In this document: positions 53,388 through 64,000 of the stretch, one piece after another
Numbering within the stretch: the first letter of the stretch is position 1
Layout of the letters: each line of letters opens with the position of its first letter
Notes under the pieces: generated by a model
The model's input: only the letters and a program-made list of their open reading frames with translations
The model's database searches: none
Told to the model about the DNA's origin: nothing
NCBI GenBank assembly: GCA_028687335.1
Contig: JAQUAI010000013.1
Span: forward strand, 1 to 64,000
DNA: 64,000 nucleotides
Source of the DNA: Gallionella sp.
GTDB lineage: Bacteria; Pseudomonadota; Gammaproteobacteria; Burkholderiales; Gallionellaceae
Direction: 5' to 3'
Made by a program: the position numbers and the translations under genes

Positions 53388-55829
53388 CTAGCTTATTTCT
53401 TCCAGTAGCGTCACGACCGATTTCGGCTTGAGTGCCAATGTCTTACCCATTCGCGCACGCTTGCTGAAGTGTCCCTGTAGATCATTTTCGGATAAGCGTA
53501 TCACTTGCTCTCGCCCCGCACTGTTTTGTGCGGTAACGGAAAGTTTGGGTTTGTCGATGACCTTCACCGCAGCCAACTCGTCACCATCGTTCAAGCCCAT
53601 CACCACAACCCCTTTTCCGCCCCCCGCTAGACGCTTCATCTCGGCCAGCACAAAAGCCAACAAACGCCCAGAGCGGCTCGCTGATACCACCAAAGACTGT
53701 TCCGATGGCGTAAACAACACCGGAGTCAGAATACGTTCATCGCTCTCGATGGTGATGAATTGCTTACCCGCCTTGTTGCGCCCGACCATGTCGCTCAGGT
53801 TGCACACAAAGCCGTAACTCGCCGAACTCGCCAGCAGGATGTTTTGCTCGGCAGCACCGCAAACCACATGAACGATTTTCGCGCCGGGAGCGACATCAAT
53901 CAGCGTCGCCAACGGCACACCATCGCCGCGCCCAGAAGGCAGTTGCGATACTGGAATGCTGCATACACGACCATTGCTACAGATCACGATACATTGATCG
54001 GTAGTACGACATTCGAACGCAGCCAACATGCCGTCGCCATCCTTGAACGGCACACCGGAAAGATCGAGAGCATGTCCTTGCCGAGCGCGTGCCCAATATT
54101 TTTTGGAGACGATCACCGTCACCGGCTCGTCCACTACCTGCGCAGTGAGCACAACACGCTCAGCCTGTTCGATAAGTGTGCGACGCTCGTCCCCGAACGC
54201 TTTGATATCGTCGTCAATTTCTTTTGCAACACGGCGACGCATGGCGGAATCGGAGGCCAGCAGCTTATTCAACTCGGCGCCCTCATCTTGCAAAGCAGAC
54301 AGTTCGCGCTCGATCTTGATGCCTTCCATCTTAGCCAGTTGGCGCAACCTGATTTCCAGAATGTCATCAGCCTGACGTTCGGATAATTCGAACCGTGCTA
54401 TCAAGGCAGCTTTCGGCTCATCCGATTCGCGAATCAGCGCAATTACCTCATCCAAATTGAGATAAACCGTCATACGCCCTTGCAGGATGTGAATGCGGTC
54501 ATTGATCTGCCCGAGACGATATTCGCAGCGGCGGCGTACCGTGGCAATGCGGAACTGAGCCCATTCGCGAATAATCTCCGCAATGGATTTCTGTTTTGGG
54601 CGACCGTCGATACCGATCATCACCATATTGATCTGCAAAGAACTTTCCAAACTGGTGTGCGCCAACAGAATGGTCATCAGTTCATCCACCGACTGACGGC
54701 CTGATTTCGGCTCAAACACCAAACGCACGGCTTGGTCTTTATCCGACTCATCGACGACCCTGTCCAGCACGGAAAGGAGCAATTGCTTGTTTTGCACCTG
54801 CTCCTGCGTCAACGCTTTTTTGTTGGCCCTAACCTTGGGATTGGTCAGCTCCTCGATTTCTTCCATGACTTTTCTGGCCGACGTGCCGTGCGGCAATTCG
54901 TAAACCGCTACGCGCCACTGTCCCCGCGCCAGCTCTTCGACTTTCCAGCGTGCACGCATCTTGAGCGAGCCGCGTCCGGTGCGATAACACTCGCGTATAT
55001 CCTGCGGCGAAGAAATAATTTGCCCGCCAGTCGGCAAATCCGGACCACTGACCGATGCCAGCAATTCATCATCCGAGCACGCCGCATTGCGCACGCACAC
55101 GGCAGCAGCTATGCCTACCTCGCGCAAATTGTGCGAGGGAATCTCGGTTGCCATGCCGACCGCGATACCGGAAGCGCCGTTTAGCAACACCATCGGCAAA
55201 CGCGCGGGCAGCATCGCTGGCTCTTGAAAATGTCCGTCGTAATTGGGAATCATGTCCACAGTGCCCATATCCAACTCGGATAATAGGACTGCTGCAATCG
55301 GTGTCAAACGTGCTTCGGTGTAGCGCATTGCCGCCGAGTTATCGCCGTCGCGGGAGCCAAAATTCCCCTGCCCATCGACCAGCGGATAACGCAGAGAAAA
55401 ACTCTGCGCTAAGCGCACCATCGCGTCATAGGCCGAGCTATCGCCGTGCGGATGAAACTTACCCAGCACCTCGCCCACCACGCGCGCCGATTTTACAAAG
55501 GTGCTGTTATGTGCCAGCCCCATTTCGCGCATGGCATACAAAATGCGTCGCTGCACCGGTTTTTGTCCGTCGCAGACATCCGGCAAGGCCCTGCCCTTTA
55601 CCACCGATACCGCATATTCCAGATAGGCGCGCTCGGCATACAGCGCAAGCGGCACCGAATCACCTTCCGGCAAATCGGGCAGTGGTGCGAAATGACGCGC
55701 GCCCTTGCCATTACCGCCACCGGATGCGACTGGCGTTTCATCCGGCGCAGATTCGTCCAAAGCGGAGGCAGATTCAATCCGCTTCTCGTCGTCGTCCGCC
55801 TCAAACAGTGCTTGTTGTTGATCAGACAT
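53388..55829 (-). CDS. parC: DNA topoisomerase IV subunit A
   Basis: An 813-residue type IIA topoisomerase A subunit. The catalytic tyrosine is in [11 protein letters not shown] near 170, the quinolone-region stretch is [18 protein letters not shown], and [17 protein letters not shown] belongs to the C-terminal beta-pinwheel. A long Ser/Glu/Asp-rich N-terminal extension (about 45 residues) precedes the usual start. The length and lack of the GyrA box favour ParC over GyrA. The ATG at 55829 overlaps parE by 8 bp. Confidence 0.94.
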   Translation of the reverse strand: MSDQQQALFEADDDEKRIESASALDESAPDETPVASGGGNGKGARHFAPLPDLPEGDSVPLALYAERAYLEYAVSVVKGRALPDVCDGQKPVQRRILYAMREMGLAHNSTFVKSARVVGEVLGKFHPHGDSSAYDAMVRLAQSFSLRYPLVDGQGNFGSRDGDNSAAMRYTEARLTPIAAVLLSELDMGTVDMIPNYDGHFQEPAMLPARLPMVLLNGASGIAVGMATEIPSHNLREVGIAAAVCVRNAACSDDELLASVSGPDLPTGGQIISSPQDIRECYRTGRGSLKMRARWKVEELARGQWRVAVYELPHGTSARKVMEEIEELTNPKVRANKKALTQEQVQNKQLLLSVLDRVVDESDKDQAVRLVFEPKSGRQSVDELMTILLAHTSLESSLQINMVMIGIDGRPKQKSIAEIIREWAQFRIATVRRRCEYRLGQINDRIHILQGRMTVYLNLDEVIALIRESDEPKAALIARFELSERQADDILEIRLRQLAKMEGIKIERELSALQDEGAELNKLLASDSAMRRRVAKEIDDDIKAFGDERRTLIEQAERVVLTAQVVDEPVTVIVSKKYWARARQGHALDLSGVPFKDGDGMLAAFECRTTDQCIVICSNGRVCSIPVSQLPSGRGDGVPLATLIDVAPGAKIVHVVCGAAEQNILLASSASYGFVCNLSDMVGRNKAGKQFITIESDERILTPVLFTPSEQSLVVSASRSGRLLAFVLAEMKRLAGGGKGVVVMGLNDGDELAAVKVIDKPKLSVTAQNSAGREQVIRLSENDLQGHFSKRARMGKTLALKPKSVVTLLEEIS

Positions 55830-57783
55830 CGCCACTCACCTCATTCCCGTGAAATTCAAGCCACTCGCGCCGCGAGCCGGATTCTTTTTTCGCCATCAGC
55901 ATGGTCATGGTTTGCTCGGCGAAAGCAAACGATGCGGTATCCAGTTCGACCCGCAGCGCACGCCGGGTATCGGGACACATGGTGGTCTCCCACAATTGAC
56001 TAGGATTCATTTCCCCCAACCCTTTGAAGCGGGAAATCGACCAAGCTCCTTCGCGCACCTTGTCTTTTCTCAGGCGGTCTTCAATCGAGGCCAGCTCATC
56101 CACATTCAAAGCATAGAGTTTGCGCAGTGGCTTTTTGCCCTGCGCAGGCACGTCGATACGGAACAGCGGTGGCTGCGCGAGATAGATATGCCCAGCTTCG
56201 ATCAACTTGGGGAAATGCTGGAAAAATAGGGTCAGCAGTAGCGTAGTGATATGCGAACCGTCCACGTCCGCGTCGGCCATGATGTAGATGCTGTGGTAAC
56301 GCAAGCCGGACAAATCGGCATTATCCGTCATGCCGTGCGGATCAACTCCGATGGCAACAGCAATATCATGCACTTCGGCATTGGCGTACAGCTTGTCGCG
56401 CTCGACCTCGAAGGTATTAAGCACCTTGCCGCGTAACGGCAAAATCGCCTGGAACTCTTTGTCGCGCCCCTGCTTAGCCGAGCCTCCCGCCGAATCCCCC
56501 TCAACCAAAAACAGCTCGTTGCGAATGGGGTTAAATTCTGCCGCATCGGTCAGTTTGCCCGGCAACACGGCAACAGAGGAACCTTTTTTCTTCTCAATTT
56601 TTTGCGACGAGCGCATCCGCGTCTGCGCCTGCTTGATGGACAGCTCGGCAATTTTTTTGCCGTATTCGACATGCTCGTTTAGCCACAGCAGCAACGGGTC
56701 GCTAACCATGCCAGAGACTAGTTTTAACGCATTGCGAGAAACAAGTTTTTCTTTGGTCTGCCCCTGAAAAGAGGGGTCAAGCAACTTGGCGGAGAGCACA
56801 AAACTAACACGCGAAGAAACATCATCAGAAGTCAGTTTGACCCCTTTCGGCAACATGCTGTGCAAATCGATGAAACTCTTAACCGCATTGAATATCCCGT
56901 CACGCAAGCCCGCATCATGCGTACCGCCCGACCAGGTCGGAATCAAATTAACGTACGACTCGCGGGTGATAGCGCCTTCCTCGGCCCAAGCAAAAGCCCA
57001 TGCTGCGCCCTCGCCCTCGACAAAACTCTCGTCACCGCCACGAGCGATGTAACGCTCCCCAGTAAAAATCGGGGCTGCCAACTCCTGTTCGGCCAGTGCT
57101 TCGGCAAGATAGCCGCGCAACCCGTCGGGATACGTCCACGACTTACTTTCTTTGCTTTGCTCAAGATTCAGCGTGACGGTCACACCAGGCAGCAAGACCG
57201 CCTTTGCACGCAAGGCTCGCTCAAGTTGCGCAAGATTGACCTGCGGACTGTCGAAATACTTCACATCCGGCCAAGCGCGCACGGTGGTTCCGGTTTTGCG
57301 CTTGGGGCAATCTGCGACTCGACTCAGCGGTTGCGTTGCCACACCGTTCACAAAACGCAAGCGATGCTCGCCGCCGTCGCGGAACACGGTGACCTCAACC
57401 GCCGTGGACAGCGCATTGGTGACTGCCACCCCTACACCGTGCAAACCGCCGGCAAATTTGTAGGCACCGCCCGATTCTTTATCGAATTTACCGCCAGAAT
57501 GCAGCACGGTAAAAGCCACTTCGACCACGGATACACCTTCTTCAGGATGTAGCCCCACCGGAATACCGCGCCCCTCGTCTTGCACCGAAACCGAGCCATC
57601 CGCATGTGCGGTCACCGTAATGTTTTTAGAAAATCCCGCTAGGGCTTCATCACAAGCGTTATCTACCACTTCAGTGATGATGTGGTTCGGGTTGTCCAGC
57701 GTCGTATACATACCGGGGCGCTGGCGCACAGGCTCCAAGCCACGCAGCACCTTGAATGACGACTCGTCGTAATTTGAACTCAA
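55822..57783 (-). CDS. parE: DNA topoisomerase IV subunit B
   Basis: A 653-residue GHKL ATPase/TOPRIM protein: [14 protein letters not shown] near 36, [15 protein letters not shown] near 108, [20 protein letters not shown] near 428, and [12 protein letters not shown] near 510. It forms topoisomerase IV with ParC and decatenates chromosomes. It begins with TTG at 57783, with GAGGGA at a proper distance and no suitable ATG nearby. The ParE rather than GyrB identity follows from the short length and the parC partner. Confidence 0.94.
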   Translation of the reverse strand: MSSNYDESSFKVLRGLEPVRQRPGMYTTLDNPNHIITEVVDNACDEALAGFSKNITVTAHADGSVSVQDEGRGIPVGLHPEEGVSVVEVAFTVLHSGGKFDKESGGAYKFAGGLHGVGVAVTNALSTAVEVTVFRDGGEHRLRFVNGVATQPLSRVADCPKRKTGTTVRAWPDVKYFDSPQVNLAQLERALRAKAVLLPGVTVTLNLEQSKESKSWTYPDGLRGYLAEALAEQELAAPIFTGERYIARGGDESFVEGEGAAWAFAWAEEGAITRESYVNLIPTWSGGTHDAGLRDGIFNAVKSFIDLHSMLPKGVKLTSDDVSSRVSFVLSAKLLDPSFQGQTKEKLVSRNALKLVSGMVSDPLLLWLNEHVEYGKKIAELSIKQAQTRMRSSQKIEKKKGSSVAVLPGKLTDAAEFNPIRNELFLVEGDSAGGSAKQGRDKEFQAILPLRGKVLNTFEVERDKLYANAEVHDIAVAIGVDPHGMTDNADLSGLRYHSIYIMADADVDGSHITTLLLTLFFQHFPKLIEAGHIYLAQPPLFRIDVPAQGKKPLRKLYALNVDELASIEDRLRKDKVREGAWSISRFKGLGEMNPSQLWETTMCPDTRRALRVELDTASFAFAEQTMTMLMAKKESGSRREWLEFHGNEVSGDV

Positions 57784-57829
57784 TTTAATCCCTCTAATTT
57801 AGCGATGTCGCTTACAGACGCTTGGGGGT

Positions 57830-58735
57830 TCAGCACTTCTCCACCACCTCGCCACCCAGCGCGAGCGTCAAGTCCGACAACATCTTAGCTAGCTCACCAA
57901 CCATCAGCGTAAAGTCCAGCTCAAACAACTCGTCCTCGGTTTCCGCTAGGGTATTGCTCTCTTCCTTGATGATGTCCAGAAAATCGAGGCGCTTAATTTG
58001 CAGTTGCTCAGTCAGTACAAACGATATGCGATCATTCCATGTCAGTCCCAAGCGTATAGCACGTTTGCCGGAAGCAATATGCGCAAGAATTTCCTGCCCT
58101 TCCAGCGCATGGTTGGCATAGCGCACCATTGCCTTCTCTTCGCTTGCCGCTTGCAACACCAGTTCGCGATCAATAGTGAAACCCGCCGGAGCTGACTCAG
58201 CCGCCAGCCAAGCCGTCATGGCGGCCACCGGCGATTGCTCCGTGTGTAACAATTTAACGGGGAAGTCGTCTACCGTTTTACCCAATTGTTCCAACAACTC
58301 ATCCGCCTTGGCCGCAGAGGCTGCCTCGATAATCATGCGCCCTTGAGCCAAGTCTAGCCAGGCAAAAGTCATACGCTGAACTGCAAAAGCACGGGGTAGC
58401 AATTCCTCGGTCACCAGCTCTTTGATGTCTTTTTTCTGCTTGCGCCCCACCTTGTAGCCCTGCTGCTCCTCCAACTCGGCAATGCGTTCTTTGGTAAAAC
58501 GATTAATCACCGTCGCAGGCAGCAGCTTTTGTTCCACCCCCAGCGCAAACAACATTTGCCGATTAGCTGCATGAACTAAGCGATCATCGCCTCGGCATGA
58601 CACCCACCCTCGGCTTTGCCGCTCCAAACCACTGCAAGGCTGCAATGGCTTGAGCGCCAGCTTCTCTTCCAAGGCTTGGGCGGTAATCGTCCAGTCGGCA
58701 GGAAGGCGGTAGATGAAGATATTTTTAAACCACAT
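57830..58735 (-). CDS. rdgC: Recombination-associated protein RdgC
   Basis: A 301-residue RdgC (MWFKNIFIYRLPADW start, VGRKQKKDIKELVTEELLPR, TWNDRISFVLTEQLQIKRLDFLD). It forms a ring-shaped dimer on DNA and limits RecA loading. The ATG at 58735 matches the family start and lies 25 nt downstream of a TATAAT box at 58760-58765; the longer open frame upstream is not coding. Confidence 0.94.
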   Translation of the reverse strand: MWFKNIFIYRLPADWTITAQALEEKLALKPLQPCSGLERQSRGWVSCRGDDRLVHAANRQMLFALGVEQKLLPATVINRFTKERIAELEEQQGYKVGRKQKKDIKELVTEELLPRAFAVQRMTFAWLDLAQGRMIIEAASAAKADELLEQLGKTVDDFPVKLLHTEQSPVAAMTAWLAAESAPAGFTIDRELVLQAASEEKAMVRYANHALEGQEILAHIASGKRAIRLGLTWNDRISFVLTEQLQIKRLDFLDIIKEESNTLAETEDELFELDFTLMVGELAKMLSDLTLALGGEVVEKC

Positions 58736-58759
58736 GAAAGCACTCTCGAAAAGTTGCCG

Positions 58760-58765
58760 ATTATA
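58760..58765 (-). promoter_or_regulatory. Putative -10 box of rdgC
   Basis: On the minus strand TATAAT lies 25 bp before the rdgC ATG. A TTCTGA about 19 bp further upstream is a weak -35 candidate. The assignment rests on sequence match only. Confidence 0.5.
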
Positions 58766-58800
58766 CTGAGTGCCGCCTGCAAATTCAGAACCGAATAGCA

Positions 58801-58840
58801 CTGCGCCCAAGGAAAGATATTCCCTTGGGCGCAGTTTTTT
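58801..58840. terminator. Strong hairpin between fcl and rdgC
   Basis: CTGCGCCCAAGG (58801-58812) pairs fully with CCTTGGGCGCAG (58823-58834) around a 10-nt loop. A T6 run follows on the plus strand only. For the minus-strand fcl transcript the T-tract is missing, so it may act as a weak or Rho-assisted 3' end for fcl. Confidence 0.5.
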
Positions 58841-58864
58841 GAATTACAACAAACTTCAGGTAGC

Positions 58865-59821
58865 TTATATCTTGCCCAACATATCCTGATATGACAGCGC
58901 AATGCCGTCTTTTAGCAACATGGTGCGCTTCCATCCCAAGTTGTTGATGCGCGAAACATCCATGACTTTGCGCATCGTGCCGTCGGGTTTGCTGGTATCA
59001 AAAGTAAGAGCACCCTTGAAACCAACCACTTCGGCGACCAGCTCGGCCAATTCTTTGATGGTCAGATCTTCGCCACAGCCGATATTGACCAGCGGCGGCT
59101 TTTCATCGTTAAACAGGCTGCTAAGTGTATCTTCGCCTTGTTCCAGCAAAAAGATACAAGCATCGGCCATATCCTCGCTGTAGAGAAATTCACGCTTGGG
59201 CGTGCCCGTCCCCCACACCACCACTTCGTCGGCTCCGCTCTGCTTGGCTTCGTGCATCTTGCGGATAAGCGCGGGCAAGACATGGGAGTTATTCAGGTCG
59301 TAGTTGTCGTTTGGGCCGTACAAATTGGTCGGCATAGCAGCCATGTACTTAGTGCCGTACTGGCGGTTGTACGCATGACACATTTCGATACCGGCGATTT
59401 TGGCCAAAGCGTACGGGCGATTAGTCGGCTCCAGCGGGCCTGTCAACAGACAGTCTTCTGTCATCGGTTGCGGCGCATTTTTTGGATAGATACAAGACGA
59501 ACCTAAAAACAACAGGCGCTCTACTTTGTGCAGATAGGCGCTGTGAATAACGTTGTTCTGGATAAGTAGGTTGTCGTGGATAAATTCCGCCGGATAGGTG
59601 TTGTTGGCATAAATCCCCCCCACCTTGGCTGCTGCAAGAATGACGTAGTCCGGCTTTTCTGCTGCAAAAAAAGCTTGCACAGAGATTTGGTCGCGCAACT
59701 CCAATTCGGCATGCGTGCGCGTGACGATATTGGTGTAACCCTTGGCTTGCAAACGACGTACGAGGGCGGAGCCAACCAGCCCCCGATGTCCTGCAATGTA
59801 GATTTTTGAGTTTTGATTCAT
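58865..59821 (-). CDS. fcl: GDP-L-fucose synthase
   Basis: A 318-residue extended short-chain dehydrogenase. NADP site [16 protein letters not shown] near residue 11; the catalytic triad is in [16 protein letters not shown] and [13 protein letters not shown] (YxxxK). [20 protein letters not shown] is typical of Fcl/WcaG. It makes GDP-L-fucose from the GMD product and lies 12 bp downstream of gmd. Confidence 0.95.
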   Translation of the reverse strand: MNQNSKIYIAGHRGLVGSALVRRLQAKGYTNIVTRTHAELELRDQISVQAFFAAEKPDYVILAAAKVGGIYANNTYPAEFIHDNLLIQNNVIHSAYLHKVERLLFLGSSCIYPKNAPQPMTEDCLLTGPLEPTNRPYALAKIAGIEMCHAYNRQYGTKYMAAMPTNLYGPNDNYDLNNSHVLPALIRKMHEAKQSGADEVVVWGTGTPKREFLYSEDMADACIFLLEQGEDTLSSLFNDEKPPLVNIGCGEDLTIKELAELVAEVVGFKGALTFDTSKPDGTMRKVMDVSRINNLGWKRTMLLKDGIALSYQDMLGKI

Positions 59822-59833
59822 ATCAGCCTTGCA

Positions 59834-60928
59834 TTACTCGTGATAGTCCATGGCTTTGTAGCCGTGTTTTTTCACCAACTCGTCACGTTGCGCACTCTTC
59901 AGGTCTTCGCGCACCATTTCGGCCACGAGTTCGTCGAAGGTTACTTTCGGAGTCCAGCCTAGCTTTTGTTTAGCTTTAGTCGGATCGCCCAGCAGGGTTT
60001 CGACTTCGGTCGGACGGAAGTAACGCGGATCGACTTGGACGATGCATTTATTGCTGGCAACGTCGTAGCCTTTTTCATCCACGCCCTTACCTTCCCAGCG
60101 GATTTGGATACCCAACTCTTTAGCTGCCGCGTCGACGAATTGGCGCACGCTGTATTGCACACCAGTCGCAATCACAAAGTCTTCCGGCGTATCTTGTTGC
60201 AGCATCAGCCATTGCATTTCAACGTAGTCTTTGGCATGGCCCCAGTCACGCAATGAATCCATATTGCCTAGGTACAAGCACTCTTGCAAATTCAACTTGA
60301 TACGTGCCAATGCACGAGTGATTTTGCGGGTAACAAAGGTCTCGCCGCGAATCGGAGATTCGTGATTAAACAGGATACCGTTGCAAGCGTAGATGCCGTA
60401 GGCTTCGCGATAGTTAACGGTGATCCAATAAGCGTACATCTTGGCTACCGCATAGGGGCTACGCGGGTAGAAAGGCGTAGTTTCCTTTTGCGGAATTTCT
60501 TGCACCATACCGTACAGCTCTGAGGTCGATGCCTGATAAAACTTAGTTTTCTTTTCCAGACCCAAAATGCGGATGGCTTCGAGAATACGCAAGGTACCAA
60601 TACCATCGGCATTGGCGGTGTACTCTGGCGTATCGAAGGAAACCGCCACGTGGGACATCGCAGCCAAATTGTAAATTTCGTCGGGTTGTGTTTGCTGGAT
60701 GATGCGGATCAAGTTGGTGGAGTCGGTCAGATCGCCGTAGTGCAATTTGAACTTAGCGTTATCCACGTGAGGGTCTTGATACAAATGATCGATACGGTCG
60801 GTATTGAACAACGAGGAACGGCGCTTCATGCCGTGCACCATGTAGCCTTTTTTCAACAACAACTCGGCCAGATAAGCTCCATCTTGGCCGGTAATTCCGG
60901 TGATAAGGGCGACTTTAGTTGTACTCAA
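59834..60928 (-). CDS. gmd: GDP-mannose 4,6-dehydratase
   Basis: A 364-residue dehydratase ([80 protein letters not shown]). It starts with TTG at 60928, behind AAGGAGA; the next ATG lies inside the cofactor domain and is excluded. It converts GDP-mannose to the 4-keto-6-deoxy sugar used by Fcl. Confidence 0.96.
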   Translation of the reverse strand: MSTTKVALITGITGQDGAYLAELLLKKGYMVHGMKRRSSLFNTDRIDHLYQDPHVDNAKFKLHYGDLTDSTNLIRIIQQTQPDEIYNLAAMSHVAVSFDTPEYTANADGIGTLRILEAIRILGLEKKTKFYQASTSELYGMVQEIPQKETTPFYPRSPYAVAKMYAYWITVNYREAYGIYACNGILFNHESPIRGETFVTRKITRALARIKLNLQECLYLGNMDSLRDWGHAKDYVEMQWLMLQQDTPEDFVIATGVQYSVRQFVDAAAKELGIQIRWEGKGVDEKGYDVASNKCIVQVDPRYFRPTEVETLLGDPTKAKQKLGWTPKVTFDELVAEMVREDLKSAQRDELVKKHGYKAMDYHE

Positions 60929-60964
60929 GATTTTCTCCTTTGATTAATTATTTAAAAATTTACA

Positions 60965-62326
60965 TCAGGCCTGTATCAGTGCCGCGATTTCAGCGGTGCG
61001 TGTTTGCATCAACTTTGTATCCCCGCGCGCTTCCACATTTAAACGCAACAAGGGTTCGGTATTCGAGCCACGTAAATTAAAACGCCAGTCTGCGAATTCC
61101 ACACTCACACCATCCGTGCGATCCACCACGGGGTTCATCGGCAGATAGTGTTGCAAAATTCGTTCGATCATTTGCTTCACATCACTCACGCGATAGTTAA
61201 TCTCGCCGCTGCACGGATAAGCCGCAATACGCTCGCCTACCAGTTGCGACAAGCGTTTGCCGCTGCGGCTCAATAGTTCGGTCACCAACAGCCATGGGAT
61301 CATGCCGCTGTCGCAGTAGGCGAAATCACGGAAGTAGTGGTGCGCGCTCATCTCGCCACCGTAGATGGCATTCTCCAAGCGCATACGCTCTTTGATGAAG
61401 GCATGGCCGGTCTTGGATTGGATGGGGTTACCACCCGATTGTTTTACAACGTCGATGGTGTTCCAAGTGAGGCGCGGGTCGTGGATGATCTTCTCACCGG
61501 GATGTTTGACCAAGAAGGCTGCCGCCAATAGACCCACGATGTAATAGCCCTCGATGAACTCTCCATGTTCATCGAACAGGAAGCAACGGTCGAAGTCGCC
61601 ATCCCATGCGATGCCCATGTCTGCCTGGTGTGCCTTCACCGCATCGGTGGTGGCTGCACGGTTCTCGGGTAACAATGGATTGGGGATGCCGTTGGGGAAG
61701 CTACCGTCTGCTTCGTGATGTACCTTGATAAAGGTGATGGGAATGTTCAGTTGCTTGAAACGTGTTTCGATCTCGTCGATGACATGACCTGCCGCTCCAT
61801 TTCCTGAATTCACAACCAACTTCAGTGGCTTGATGGCTGTGGGTTCGATGTAGGTCAACAGGTGATCCACAAATGGCTTAAGGATGGATTGTTGGGTAAG
61901 GCTTCCGCGCTGGCTTATCGGTGCAAACTGGTTCGCTTCAGCTAGTGCTTGGATGGCCTTTAGACCTGTGTCACCGCTGATAGGAACCGCGCCACGCGCC
62001 ACCAACTTCATGCCGTTGTAGTCCATAGGGTTGTGGCTGGCGGTGACTTCGATACCACCGTCCACATCCAGATGGAATGCAGCAAAGTAGATCTCTTCTG
62101 TGCCCACCATACCGATGTCGACCACGTTTGCGCCGCCATCCATCAAGCCATTAGCTAACGCTTGTTTGAGGGTGGCGCTGGTGAGACGCACATCGCCGCC
62201 CACGACGACGCGCTTGGCGCCTAGGTGTTGTGCATAAGCACGGCCAATGCGATAAGCGATATCGTCATTGAGTTCCTCCCCCAACTTGCCTCGAATGTCA
62301 TAAGCCTTAAAACAAGTCAGCGTCAT
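60965..62326 (-). CDS. manB: Phosphomannomutase/phosphoglucomutase
   Basis: A 453-residue alpha-D-phosphohexomutase with the phosphoserine loop [16 protein letters not shown] near 100, metal site [10 protein letters not shown] near 240, sugar loop [14 protein letters not shown] and phosphate loop [15 protein letters not shown]. It makes mannose-1-phosphate. It overlaps manC by 4 bp. Dual substrate use (algC/cpsG type) is likely from the family. Confidence 0.93.
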   Translation of the reverse strand: MTLTCFKAYDIRGKLGEELNDDIAYRIGRAYAQHLGAKRVVVGGDVRLTSATLKQALANGLMDGGANVVDIGMVGTEEIYFAAFHLDVDGGIEVTASHNPMDYNGMKLVARGAVPISGDTGLKAIQALAEANQFAPISQRGSLTQQSILKPFVDHLLTYIEPTAIKPLKLVVNSGNGAAGHVIDEIETRFKQLNIPITFIKVHHEADGSFPNGIPNPLLPENRAATTDAVKAHQADMGIAWDGDFDRCFLFDEHGEFIEGYYIVGLLAAAFLVKHPGEKIIHDPRLTWNTIDVVKQSGGNPIQSKTGHAFIKERMRLENAIYGGEMSAHHYFRDFAYCDSGMIPWLLVTELLSRSGKRLSQLVGERIAAYPCSGEINYRVSDVKQMIERILQHYLPMNPVVDRTDGVSVEFADWRFNLRGSNTEPLLRLNVEARGDTKLMQTRTAEIAALIQA

Positions 62327-63756
62327 TGGGGAGCCCTGCCATAGACATCGTCAAATCGAACAATATCGTCCTCACCCAGATACTCGCCACTCTGCACTTC
62401 GATCATCACCAACGGCAACATGCCTGGGTTGGCGAGACGGTGCTTATGGCCAGCGGGAATGTAAGTGGACTCGTTGGTCTGCACGAAAAGTTCCTGCTGC
62501 CCGTTGACCACGCGCGCCATGCCGCTGACAACAATCCAGTGTTCGCTACGATGATGGTGCATCTGCAAACTGAGACTAGCGTTCGGGTTGACAACAATGC
62601 GTTTGATCTTGAAATGCGGCCCTTCCTCAAGCACGGTATAAGTGCCCCAAGGACGATGCACAGTGCGATGCAAACGGTGCGCCTCGTGCCCTGCCGCCTT
62701 GAGTCGGGCGTAGAGGTGTTTAACATCCTGCGCCTGATCGCGCGAGGCAACAAGCAATGCATCCGGCGTATCAATGATGATGAGATTCTCAACGCCCACC
62801 GCACCGACCAAACGATGCGGGCTTTGAATATAGCAGTTGTTAACCCCATGCAAAATCGCCTCACCTTCGATGCGATTACCCTCCGCGTCAGCGGCAGTCA
62901 AATCGCCCAGCGCGGGCCACGAACCAATGTCGCTCCAACCGATGTCGCAGGGAACGACAGCGACGTTGGCAGACTTTTCCATCAAGGCATAATCGACTGA
63001 ATCATCGGGGACTTGTTTGAATAGCACCGGATCAAGCTCGGTCTGACTCACTCCATCGCCCGTTGCCTTCTGCGAGCCGGTGATACAGTCGCCAATGGCG
63101 GCAAGTATCTGCGGGCAATGTTGCTGCATCTCGCGCAAGACCGTACCAGCGGTAAAACAGAACATGCCAGAATTCCACAAATAATTACCGCTAGCGACAT
63201 ACTCAATTGCTTTGTCCAATGGTGGTTTTTCTACGAAGCGCTTGACCCGATTGCCATCGGCTTCGATATAGCCATAACCGGTTTCAGGCTGATCGGGGCG
63301 AATACCAAAAGTTACCAGCTTGCCCTGCTCCGCCAATCCCATGGCAGTATCAACCGCCTGCGCAAATGCATTCTGATCTGCAATCAAGTGATCGGCGGCC
63401 AGCACCAATAAGCACGCATCCTCGCCGTGGGCGGCGGCAATTTGCAGTGCGGCAGCGGCAATCGCGGGGGCCGTGTTACGCCCAAAGGGTTCTAGCAGAT
63501 AGCGATTAGGCAAGGCATGATCGGCTGGAATCGCCGCAACTTCACGGTACTCGTCTTTGATTTTGAAAAAAAGTTCGCGATTGGTAACTGTCATCACCTC
63601 CGCCACCTGCGGTAATACCGCCCCACGCAGCCAAGCTTTTTGCAGCAGGCTTTGCCCATCTTGCAGACGAATAAAGGGTTTGGGATGCAGCTCGCGGGAT
63701 ACCGGCCAGAGCCTAGAACCAGCTCCGCCGCAGAGTATGACGGGAATAAGTTTCAT
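62323..63756 (-). CDS. manC: Mannose-1-phosphate guanylyltransferase/mannose-6-phosphate isomerase
   Basis: A 477-residue bifunctional type II PMI. The nucleotidyltransferase half has [20 protein letters not shown] near residue 8 and [10 protein letters not shown] near 170. The cupin isomerase half ends [38 protein letters not shown] and [14 protein letters not shown]. It makes GDP-mannose for Gmd. The ATG at 63756 begins the typical N-terminus; the longer frame to 63834 lacks support. Confidence 0.95.
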   Translation of the reverse strand: MKLIPVILCGGAGSRLWPVSRELHPKPFIRLQDGQSLLQKAWLRGAVLPQVAEVMTVTNRELFFKIKDEYREVAAIPADHALPNRYLLEPFGRNTAPAIAAAALQIAAAHGEDACLLVLAADHLIADQNAFAQAVDTAMGLAEQGKLVTFGIRPDQPETGYGYIEADGNRVKRFVEKPPLDKAIEYVASGNYLWNSGMFCFTAGTVLREMQQHCPQILAAIGDCITGSQKATGDGVSQTELDPVLFKQVPDDSVDYALMEKSANVAVVPCDIGWSDIGSWPALGDLTAADAEGNRIEGEAILHGVNNCYIQSPHRLVGAVGVENLIIIDTPDALLVASRDQAQDVKHLYARLKAAGHEAHRLHRTVHRPWGTYTVLEEGPHFKIKRIVVNPNASLSLQMHHHRSEHWIVVSGMARVVNGQQELFVQTNESTYIPAGHKHRLANPGMLPLVMIEVQSGEYLGEDDIVRFDDVYGRAPQ

Positions 63757-63835
63757 AAGATTTAATACGTTTAGGCGACTATTTAACTCAAAGGCGTATT
63801 CTACATGGCAAGGGGGAGATAACCCATAGACCAAA

Positions 63836-64000
63836 ATGCATAGACCATCGCGCTGGTTGCGAAAAAAACGGATTTATGACTACTCGACACTTGCCGCTCA
63901 ATCCGGCAAAGCACCGCCGCTCAACCTAGAGTTCAAAGCGACTCGACTTGGCATACACAAAAAACTCAGGATTATGCAAATCTGGTTTGTTGTAACGCAG
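63836..64000 (+). CDS. Possible partial gene at the right edge (uncertain)
   Basis: A frame opening with ATG at 63836 stays open for 55 codons to the window end (MHRPSRWLRKKRIYDYSTLA...). The start is basic. The ribosome site is poor and the protein is not recognised. It diverges from manC over about 80 bp. It may be a real gene of the polysaccharide locus or chance. Confidence 0.3.
   Translation, partial: MHRPSRWLRKKRIYDYSTLAAQSGKAPPLNLEFKATRLGIHKKLRIMQIWFVVTQ

Noticed and set aside
58801-58840. Simple terminator for fcl
   Set aside because: The T-run follows the hairpin only on the plus strand, which is opposite to fcl; it is kept as a hairpin of uncertain role.
1-64000. CRISPR array that might serve the Cas6-like protein
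   Set aside because: No regularly spaced direct repeats were seen by eye in any intergenic region; the hairpin repeats found are single or paired and palindromic.
1-64000. tRNA or rRNA genes
   Set aside because: No cloverleaf with a conserved TTCGANTC-type arm and no rRNA signature sequences were recognised; a tRNA search tool would be decisive.

Overview
The window reads as the chromosome of a sulfur-oxidising betaproteobacterium. The Dsr proteins, DsrL, DsrN, HpnE, YaeQ, RdgC and ParE/ParC fit the Gallionellaceae (Sideroxydans/Gallionella type) or nearby sulfur- and iron-oxidising families. This placement is inferred from protein character, not from a database match. No rRNA, tRNA, CRISPR array, insertion sequence or prophage was recognised.

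Left part (1-23 kb): a rhodanese, a YfcE-like phosphoesterase, a soluble NarX/NarL-type two-component pair directly upstream of a sulfide:quinone oxidoreductase, moaA, a large CBS-PAS-GGDEF-EAL protein, a DjlA-like co-chaperone, two tandem paralogous membrane proteins of unknown function, an oligopeptide-type ABC permease pair, purL, nnrD, hpnE and ugd.

Middle left (23-32 kb): molybdenum cofactor genes (mog, moeA, mobA, mobB, moaE, moaD, moaC) and an Mrp/ApbC ATPase, all on the minus strand. They are split by an accessory patch holding a T5orf172 protein, a HigA antitoxin behind a truncated higB, and a MazF-type toxin with its antitoxin. A group of small uncharacterised proteins, including an ankyrin protein, leads into the sulfur region.

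Centre (32-47 kb): a complete reverse dissimilatory sulfite reductase operon on the minus strand, dsrABEFHCMKLJOPN, continuing into a DUF4202 gene and cysG. DsrEFH and DsrC deliver sulfur, DsrAB oxidises it, DsrL is the NAD(P)H-linked partner, DsrMKJOP connects to the quinone pool, and DsrN and CysG make siroheme amide and siroheme. DsrL and DsrEFH are present and no DsrD is seen, which fits the oxidative direction.

Centre right (47-51 kb): a divergent plus-strand cluster of tightly spaced genes is the most interesting part of the window. It holds a 74-aa protein, a Cas6/Cmx6-like protein without any CRISPR array, a DsrC paralogue lacking both redox cysteines (RspA type), a tandem TusA-TusA protein, a helical protein of unknown function, a TauD-like oxygenase and a SoxH-like metallo-hydrolase. 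Paired ACCC-N4/5-GGGT palindromes lie in the shared dsrA/cluster promoter region, and a similar palindrome lies upstream of sqr.

Right part (51-64 kb): a coiled-coil protein, yaeQ, a lysine/alanine-rich small protein with an orphan FlaG-like protein, parC, parE, rdgC, and a GDP-fucose pathway (fcl, gmd, manB, manC) that probably starts a polysaccharide locus running out of the window.
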